Shown here: positions 57,282 through 64,000 of the stretch, piece after piece
Layout of the letters: each line of letters starts with the position of its first letter
Numbering within the stretch: position 1 is the first letter of the stretch
From: Zygnema cylindricum
Taxonomy: Eukaryota; Streptophyta; Zygnematophyceae; Zygnematales; Zygnemataceae
Length of the DNA stretch: 64,000 bases
Assembly (NCBI GenBank): GCA_037447655.1
Contig: JBBHKE010000953.1
Span: 86,001 to 150,000, forward strand
Reading direction: 5' to 3'
Translations under genes and position numbers: made by a program
Notes under the pieces: model-generated
Told to the model about the DNA's origin: nothing
The model's input: only the letters and a program-made list of their open reading frames with translations
Database searches by the model: none

Positions 57282-58027
57282 GGGTTACATCCCATTAGAC
57301 GAAAATGGGGTTCGTTATTGGACGCCGGATGTTTTTGTACAATGCCGTACAGAGTTGTACCATAAAAATTTTTTTTTTTCATACGAAACATCGTTACTGG
57401 AAAGCTGCTGGGAAGCTCCAATGATGTAGGCGTAAATCTTGACCAGTGGATGTTTTAGTTTTTGAGATCCACGAAGCAATCGCGCACCCCATTTAGTGGG
57501 CCTCAACTCTCCTCGCGAGGAGAGTTGGGGCCCACAAGATGATTACCATTCATTACCATTGGTACACGTGAAAAAGCAAAAAAATATCTACTCTGAACAG
57601 GCGATCACAGGCGTGCATGTCGTACATGCCATGTGCCTCCTGCCACGCTGAATGCAAGTCAGGTTGAAAATATCCTCGCACACTCCGTTTGACATCCACT
57701 AACATTCAACGTTTGTCGCGACCTTCAAAGTTTGCCTCGACATTTTGCCAGTTCGTTTCGAAATTTTAATTTCGATTTTCAAAATCAAAATCTGGCCGAA
57801 AACTTTATGTACGTATCATTAAATACCTCCGGTCGTACAGATATTTTGTACGGATTTTCCGTTTGTAGATTTTTTTAAGATTTTTAGAATCTGGACTCTA
57901 TCCTATGTGGCGCCAATCATAATTGATGAAGATTTGTTGCTGGCCTAACATAATGCAGCGGACTTCCAGTAAACGCTCAGTAGACTTTTCCGTACATTTA
58001 CTAGGACCGCCTAATGGAATGTTACCC
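57282..58027 (+). mobile_element. MITE A4
   Basis: 746 bp from GGGTTACATCCCATTAG to CTAATGGAATGTTACCC. Flanks TTA (57279-57281) and ATA (58028-58030) differ at one base. It has the central palindrome (about 57494-57536) and the TGGCGCCAATCATAATTGA block near its right end. It is a diverged member of the A1-A3 family. Confidence 0.75.
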
Positions 58028-58030
58028 ATA

Positions 58031-59291
58031 GGGTGAACCTCCATCAAGCGAAAAGTGGGGTTGTTTATTGGAAAAAATAACTTTTCGTTCATATCTAGCT
58101 CATTTTCGTACTGTTTTTTTTTTTTTTTTAATAAAACATGATTACTGGGGATTCGTCAAGATTCTCCAAACTTTTGGGCGACAATGTTGACTGTCTGATT
58201 ATGAATTTTCGAAGTAGAAGGTCACACCGTCCAGTGATTGGCTACTCTCCTCAAGGAGGACACTAGCCAATCACCGGACGTGTAAAATGTTTACCCGTGG
58301 AAATGTCACGTATGAACCACGCGCCTCCGGACATTTGCCACGTGCATTCGGACAAGCAGGAATCAAATCCAACGTAAACAACGAGAAATGTTTGTCGAAG
58401 AATGTGTCCTGACGCCTCCTCGACCATCCGTTGACATCCGGAATTTCTGGCGCCACGACGAAGCACGAACGACAAAACAACAACAAAAAGAACAAAACAC
58501 AAACGTACAAATTGTAAACGCATGTAATATAATTTTGCGGCTGGCTGTATGGATACAAGTTCATACATTCTGCTTTTGGAATCTTTGACTATGTTCGTCG
58601 TTAGAAGCGGAACCTACGCGCACTAATCGAAATAAAGCACATACGCGATAGATTTCATTGTTGACACAACCTGATGGAGAAGTGAACGAAATATTAGTGC
58701 TGGTTAACGTTTTTGTACAATTATTGTCGGCGCCTGATGGAGAAGCGACCTTAGTGATTCGTACGAAAAGTTAGCGACCAAATTTTAGTTTTGAAAATGG
58801 AAATCAAAATTTCGAAACGAAATGTCAAAAAGGCGCGGCAAACTTTGAAGGTCAGTGGATATCAGGAGTGTTTGAAAATACTTTCGATGGACCTGCATCC
58901 AGCGTGGTAGGAGGTACATGGTCTGTACGACGTGTAGACCTGTGATTGCGTGTTGGTCGTGGATATTATTTTTACTTTTCACGTGTACCAATGGTACACG
59001 ACCAGTGTGAAGCAACTCTCCTCACGAGGAGAGTTTCGTCACACTTGACGGTTTGCGCGATGGCTTTGCGGATCTAAAATAGTGAGATATCTCGGTCACG
59101 AATTACGCCTATAATATTGGGGCATCCCGACAGCTATCCGGTAAACATGTTTCGTCTGACAACAAAAAAATATTGGTATGAATATGTACGAAAACGTATC
59201 ACTTTTGGTACGAACATGTACGAATATGTACGGCGTCCAATAAACAACCCCACTTTTCATATGGTGGAAAACCACCCTGAATTTGTACGAT
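58031..59291. mobile_element. Composite of B-type left end and inverted A/B-type element
   Basis: The left end is GGGTGAACCTCCATCAAGC at 58031 with a hairpin at 58227-58280. From about 58770 the sequence is a reversed A/B-type interior (GAAAATGGAAATCAAAATTTCG), with a hairpin at 59004-59046, ending in an inverted terminus near 59250-59278 (CCACTTTTC...AACCACCC). The overlapping minus ORFs at 58263-58568 are not recognised. Confidence 0.55.
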
Positions 59292-59294
59292 TGA

Positions 59295-60043
59295 GGGTGA
59301 CGTTCCATTAGACGAAAAGTGGGGTTCGTTACTGGATGCCGTACGTTTTCGTACAAAGTCGTACATAGCCGTACCATTTTTTTTTTTTTGTCAGACGAAA
59401 CATCGTTACTGCAAAGCTGTTAGGAAGCTCCAATGATGTAGGCGTAATTCCTGATCGTTAGATGCTTCACTTTTTGAGATCCGCGAAGCAATCGAGCACA
59501 TCATCCAGTGGGCCCCAACTCTCCTCGCGGAGGAGAGTTGGGGCCCACTAGATAATCGCCATTCATTACCATTGGTACACGTGAAAAGGAAAAAGAATAT
59601 CTACGTTGTACAAGAGATCACAGGCGTGCACGTCGTACATGCCATGTGCCTCCTGCCACGTTGAATGCAGGTCATGTGAAAATATCCTCGCACGCTCCGT
59701 CTGACATCCGCCGACATTCAAAGTTTGCCGCGACCTTTAAAGTTTGTCGCGTCTTTTTGCCATTCTGTTTCGACATTTTGATTTACACTTTCAAAATCAA
59801 AATCTAGCCGAAAACTTTATGTACGAATCATTAATTACCTCCGGTGGTAAAGAAATTTCGTACAGATATTCCGTTTGTAGATTTTTTTCAAGATTTTTAG
59901 AATCTTGGATTGTAGCCTACGTGGCGCCAATCATAATTGAGGAAGGTTTGTTACTGGCCCGACACAATGGAGCGGACTTCCAGTAAACGCTGCCAGTAGA
60001 CTTGTCTGTACATTTACTGGGACCGCCTAATGGAACGTCACCC
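59295..60043 (+). mobile_element. MITE A3
   Basis: 749 bp from GGGTGACGTTCCATTAG to CTAATGGAACGTCACCC, flanked by TGA (59292-59294, 60044-60046). The palindrome is at about 59506-59553. It is very close to A1 and A2 in size and sequence although 54 kb away, and its neighbours differ, so it is an independent insertion. Confidence 0.85.
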
Positions 60044-60179
60044 TGAAACACTTGTGTAAAAGTGAGATACTATCCACAATGAACGTGAGATAGTAACCTT
60101 ACATGTGGCAAAGAGCATGTGCTTTCGGAAGGGTGGATTCGAATCCGCCAAAACCGACGAAATAATCTTTGCCGGAGAA

Positions 60180-60458
60180 TATCCTCTGACGCTCCTTTTG
60201 CCATCCGTTTGACCTTCGCGGAAAAGATTTTGCGTTTAAAACATAGTTCAAAAGTACGTCGTGAATCGTTATTAGCCTTATGTACGCTATATCGGCACCC
60301 CAAAATTTTGACATTGATACCTTAAATATAATAAACTACAATATTTAAGGACGTGAACCATAATCTGCCACGTCTCCCAGCACTAAATTAGAATGAATGA
60401 AGCTATTTTTTTTTTTACAACTAATAATTTCTATACGCTAATAACGAATCAAGGTGTA
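60180..60458 (-). repeat. Repeat family C, inverted copy, forming an outer palindrome
   Basis: 60255-60395 is the reverse complement of the family seen at 3260-3425. In addition AAAACATAGTTCAAAAGTAC at 60236-60256 pairs with the sequence just right of the palindromic MITE (61083-61102), and gctaataacg near 60437 pairs with cgttattagc near 60270. The 624-bp MITE therefore sits in one arm of an older inverted repeat. Confidence 0.65.
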
Positions 60459-61082
60459 GGTGAAAGTAGGCCCATACAATATGCCTATTGTACGCAAAAC
60501 ATACAATATGGCCTTAAGACCCATATTGTATTGGTCGCAAAATGAAAAATAATAGTAACAGGGTTGAGTTGCACATCGATCGATAGAGGAATTAAACGTC
60601 ATGTCTAAATTTTGAAAAACATTCGGACAATTTTTTTATTTTTCCGTGAGTTTTGAGGTATTTTTTATTTAAACCGTCAGATTTTGACGATCGGACGGTC
60701 GCTGATCAAAGTAGCGATCTAAGAAGATCACATGAAAAGCCCATAACACAACTTTCTATTGTAGGCCTTTGGTTGGCGCCTTTATCTTACGTTGTGTTAT
60801 GGGCTTCTCATGTGATCTTCTTAGATCACTACTTTGATCAGCAACCGTCCGATCGTCCATATCTGACGGTTTAAATAAAAAAAATACCTAAAAACTCACA
60901 AAAAAATAATGTTTTGTCCGAATGTTTTTCAAAATTTAGAGATGACGTTTAATTCTCTATCGAATGATGTACAACTCAACCCTGTTACTTTTTTTTTCTT
61001 TTGCGACCAATACAATATGGGTCTTAAGGTCATATTGTATGTTTTGCGTACAATAGGCATATTGTATGGGCTTACTTTCACC
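60459..61082. mobile_element. Palindromic MITE, 624 bp, TA target duplication
   Basis: Almost the whole element is one inverted repeat. The left arm is 60459 to about 60752, the right arm about 60790-61082, and the loop about 38 bases. It begins GGTGAAAGTAGGCCCATAC and ends with its inverse (GTATGGGCTTACTTTCACC). TA lies on both sides (60457-60458, 61083-61084), as for Tc1/mariner-related Stowaway-type elements. The arms differ at scattered bases. A transcript would fold into a hairpin of about 290 bp. Confidence 0.9.
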
Positions 61083-61104
61083 TACTTTTGAACTATGTTT
61101 AACA

Positions 61105-61978
61105 CCCTAGTTGTTCAATAAGCGCGATTTTTTCCTTTTTTCCAATTTTTACGTATTGTACGTGACTTTTCAAAAAATCGCAAAAAACGTCTACTGTAAA
61201 CTGAAACTGAAGATTTACGGAACCTGTAGACAAATTACGGTAACTGTACGAATATTTACAGCGGAAATTGACGAAAAGATTGAAATGCACGTATCATTAC
61301 TTTCTGTTCAGTAAACTGATCAGAATGTATACATAAAAGTACGGAAATTTATCGTCACGTCTACTGACATTTTCAAAAAGAGACGTTGCGGCGTCACACT
61401 ATTTGAGCGTCGTAAGTTCAAAATGTGTACGGGCGTCCTCTTTAAATTTTCGAAAAGAAGCCGCCATAAATACTTCAACAGTTGAAAGCAAAAAAAGAAG
61501 AGGAAGGAGAGGTTAGGGAAGACGATTCAGATGAAGACATGATGGAATTCGATGTAGGGGAAGAAGATTTAGAGTAAAAATAGATGAAGGACATATATGT
61601 ATTTTTTTTTGGGTCTAATGTGATTGTTTTTTTTTTATTATTAATATGTTACGTCGTGCAATGTTGAATGATGAAAAATGTCATCTGAATATGGCATGTA
61701 TTTTGTTTTTTTTAAGTTGCATGCTCTCGGGGAGGAAGTGAGAGAAGGCCATGGCTGCCTGTCTGTGAACGACACACAATTTTATTTTGACAAAAAATGA
61801 GCGTTTAGCAAGAGTTAAACCTGGACCTACGTATGCCTCTGATTCCAACTGATAGGTTTAACTGTAACCAGTTAGATGTGGATGTTACGGTGGTGTAAGA
61901 GGTGTGATAATTATTTAAAGGAATTGCTAATCGCAGAGACGATTTTTGCTGCGCGCAGGTAGACGATTTTTGCTGCGC
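61105..61978. other. Non-coding stretch with possible transposase tail and LTR-like fragment
   Basis: A frame ending at 61577 encodes a very acidic end (EEEGEVREDDSDEDMMEF, then VGEEDLE and stop), resembling the C-terminus of some transposases, but nothing upstream supports a gene. 61725-61900 resembles copia LTRs here (GCCATGGCTGCC at about 61749, then a tRNA-like word set), suggesting an old LTR piece. GTTGTTCAATAAGCG at about 61107 has an inverted counterpart (CGCTTATTGAAAAAACAAC) at about 63850. Confidence 0.4.
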
Positions 61979-63421
61979 TTGTCATAAATTGTACATGGGA
62001 AGTACAGTTTCGTACAAGCTACGTTCCTTTAAGTTCAGATTTGACGGTCAATCCGTCGAACAACTTTGATTGGCGAAAAATTGTAACGTCGGTTAGAAAA
62101 CTGTCGCGCTTGCGAACGTCGACCGTCATGAAAAAATAAAACTATTCACACGGCCGGCGCAGGTTTACTGTAACAAAATTGCGGCAGCCACATATAAATA
62201 AAATGGTTGCGCGCAGGTAGTTTCTCACTTCACGTGAAATCCACTGTGAAAGCACACACCGACATTTGACTTAGCCACAAAAATGGAATCTAATGGCGAA
62301 CCGTTACGCTGAACTTGGACACAAATTAAAGGATGACGTACTGCATGTATAAACTTGCACGAAAAGAAATAAACTTCGTACAAAATAAAAAAACGTACCC
62401 GGCGTATAAGGGTACGGTTACATCAGACGAAAAGTGAGGTTTAATACAAAATTGTATACTTGCCCGTACCATACCGTACTATATTTTCGTGAGTTTCTTG
62501 GAAACAACGTTACACAAAACAAGATTACGATTCTCCAAGTATCCAAGAGAAGACTTCGACCGTCCGATAACATTTTGGTCTTCATCTGCGATGCAATCCC
62601 TCCATACGCCTCTGTATTGGTGAACCCACCTTGCGGAGGTGGGTTCACCAGTACAGAAGGGTTCACCAGTACAGAACCACACCTGGACGATAGACACGTG
62701 CGTCAATGAAAAATGAAAAATTTCACACGCCCTCAAAGTCACGTGCCTTCGGACAAGGTGATCATAAAATCTTTGCCGAAAAGAAATACAGTTTTTTCTC
62801 GAAAGTCAACAGTGTGAAGTAGATCTTTGAGGTACATTGACGCGGTACACTTGCGAAGTACACGTACGTAATACGCAAGTACGTATTTCCATACGGAAAT
62901 GGTCAGTTTTCAAATCTTTAACGATTTTAGAGATTTAGTCGTCGACTTACGTGGAGCCACTCAAATCAGAACACATATGTAAAAATTTATTTACAAACGA
63001 TACGGGATGTAACCGAGGCCTCTGTAATACATAAATTTTGCTGTCCGTACTATTACCATACCCTAAGTATCAATGAAACTAAAATGACGCGTCGTCACGA
63101 TTGACCAAATGAAGCCACACTATTTACGAATCAACATTCTTACATTGAAAAGGTACTTCACATTGATTCACATTGTCGGTGTGTGCTTTCACAGTGGAGC
63201 TCACGTGAAGTGAGTAACAACTTTCGCGCATCCATTTTTTTTATATGTGGCTGCCGCAGTTTTGTTACAGTAAATCATGACGGTCGACGTTCGCAAGCGC
63301 GACAGTTTTTTAACCGCCGTTACAATATTTCGCCAGTCAAAGTTGTTCGACGAATTGACCGTCAAATATGAACTTACGTAGCCTGTACGAAATTGTACTT
63401 CAAATGTACATTTTATGACAA
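61979..63421. mobile_element. Long-inverted-repeat element, 1443 bp
   Basis: The left arm 61979-62263 and right arm about 63174-63421 are inverted copies with scattered differences and gaps. Outer ends are TTGTCATAAATTGTACAT and its inverse; inner ends CACTGTGAAAGCACACACCGAC and its inverse. The spacer of about 910 bp holds another decayed MITE (62410-63017). It has no transposase and no certain target duplication. Confidence 0.8.
62410..63017 (+). mobile_element. Decayed MITE inside the inverted-repeat element
   Basis: It starts GGGTACGGTTACATCAGACG, a variant of the A/B terminus, and ends near GATGTAACCGAGGCC with the inverted counterpart. It contains the hairpin 62612-62656 (arms GGTGAACCCACCT). 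Confidence 0.5.
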
Positions 63422-64000
63422 CTACACCGTCAATTGCTATTAGAGTAAAAGAATAAATAGCGTAAAAAATCAATTAGTGTTGTTAACACTAATCGGGATT
63501 TTTTTTTTTTGAAAAAAAATGCATATACTAATTAATCCCTAACTTTAATTTGGGTTGTCCTGAATAATAAATACCCGCCCTTTCAATGTCTACAGTAATA
63601 TGCGTATCCGTACAAAATCTGACAATTCGTACGCCGTCGCGCTGTTCACACAGTCGACTGACGAACATATGAGAACGTGATTTTTTTTCGACGAGTTTGC
63701 TTCTCTTTCTTCCAGTGCACATTCACATGTGCGCGCAATAATGTTAAGTGTCTTTTTGTGATTTTGTAATTCAAAAAGTACCATTTCTTACGGAAATATC
63801 TTGTCCGTACGCCACACTATTTCCATCGTTGTGTACTTCCATTAGTAACGCTTATTGAAAAAACAACCTAATTTGAATAATGGAAAAAATAGAATTATGG
63901 ATTGTATTTCGGGTTTTTTTTTTTGAAAGAAGGGCACCGAACTGGCGTTATATACTCTAATAGCGATTGACGGTGTACTGTACCTGCGCGCAGCAAAATT
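63422..64000. other. AT-rich non-coding end of window
   Basis: No gene. TACCTGCGCGCAGCAAAA at about 63980-63998 is the inverse of TTTTGCTGCGCGCAGGTA near 61944-61962, so a still larger inverted repeat encloses the element at 61979-63421 and may continue past the window. Confidence 0.5.

Noticed and set aside
61480-61577. Acidic C-terminal coding end as a real transposase exon
   Set aside because: Only about 30 codons are recognisable, with nothing upstream. Kept as a remark within the region entry, not as a gene.

Overview
This is nuclear DNA of a green plant (streptophyte). The evidence is one spliced, apparently intact L-galactose dehydrogenase gene with plant-type GT-AG introns, several Ty1/copia LTR retrotransposons, a LINE-like reverse-transcriptase ORF and many small terminal-inverted-repeat elements. 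There are no bacterial operons, rRNA genes, true tRNA genes or CRISPR arrays. The type of RT element and the compact gene would fit a non-seed lineage (bryophyte, lycophyte or charophyte alga), but the sequence alone does not name the species.

Layout. (1) 1-6468: small non-coding DNA transposons (MITEs) inserted in one another. A near-perfect direct duplication with period 3918 bp runs from base 1 to about 5414. Its breakpoint lies inside one MITE, which looks like a recombination hybrid. (2) 6480-7740: a GC-rich block with TGACGTCA motifs and an extreme G/A-rich tract. (3) 7743-11074: AT-rich DNA without a recognisable gene. (4) 11275-14791: L-galactose dehydrogenase, five exons, + strand, 318 residues, the cytosolic enzyme of the main plant ascorbate pathway. 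(5) 14792-17290: quiet DNA, then a minisatellite of about 30 bp period at 17298-17600. (6) 17.9-53.5 kb: a nest of retrotransposons. The base layer is a LINE-like RT ORF on the minus strand, cut into three collinear pieces (30363-29456, 25152-24830, 18346-17900) by copia elements. Copia 1 (18347-24829) and copia 2 (25153-29455) are minus-strand insertions. Copia 3 (30364-50597) is a plus-strand insertion that itself carries copia 4 (31544-38043), a solo LTR (39816-40785) and copia 5 (43410-49765). Target-site duplications (GGAGA, CGGGT, TGAAC, AAAGG) fix most boundaries to the base. Copia 6 (50601-53501) is cut off in the integrase and abuts element 7. (7) 53502-56756: element 7, a non-coding LTR element with T-rich interior. 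(8) 56757-64000: the MITE families of the left end again, a 624-bp almost perfectly palindromic MITE with TA target duplication (60459-61082), and a 1.44-kb long-inverted-repeat element (61979-63421).

Features that recur across the retrotransposon nest: the primer-binding site of most copia elements (GGTTATGGGCCCACC in element orientation) matches the inside (anticodon arm) of initiator tRNA-Met, not a tRNA 3' end, which points to half-tRNA priming as in Drosophila copia. Most LTR families carry a tRNA-like A-box/B-box module in antisense orientation and a stem-loop beside a GCCATGG start context. Copia 2 has lost protease, integrase and nearly all RT, yet has one open 436-codon frame joining Gag, a CCHC zinc knuckle and scraps of RNase H, starting at an ATG supplied by an LTR fragment. 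It is the best candidate here for an undescribed non-autonomous element type.
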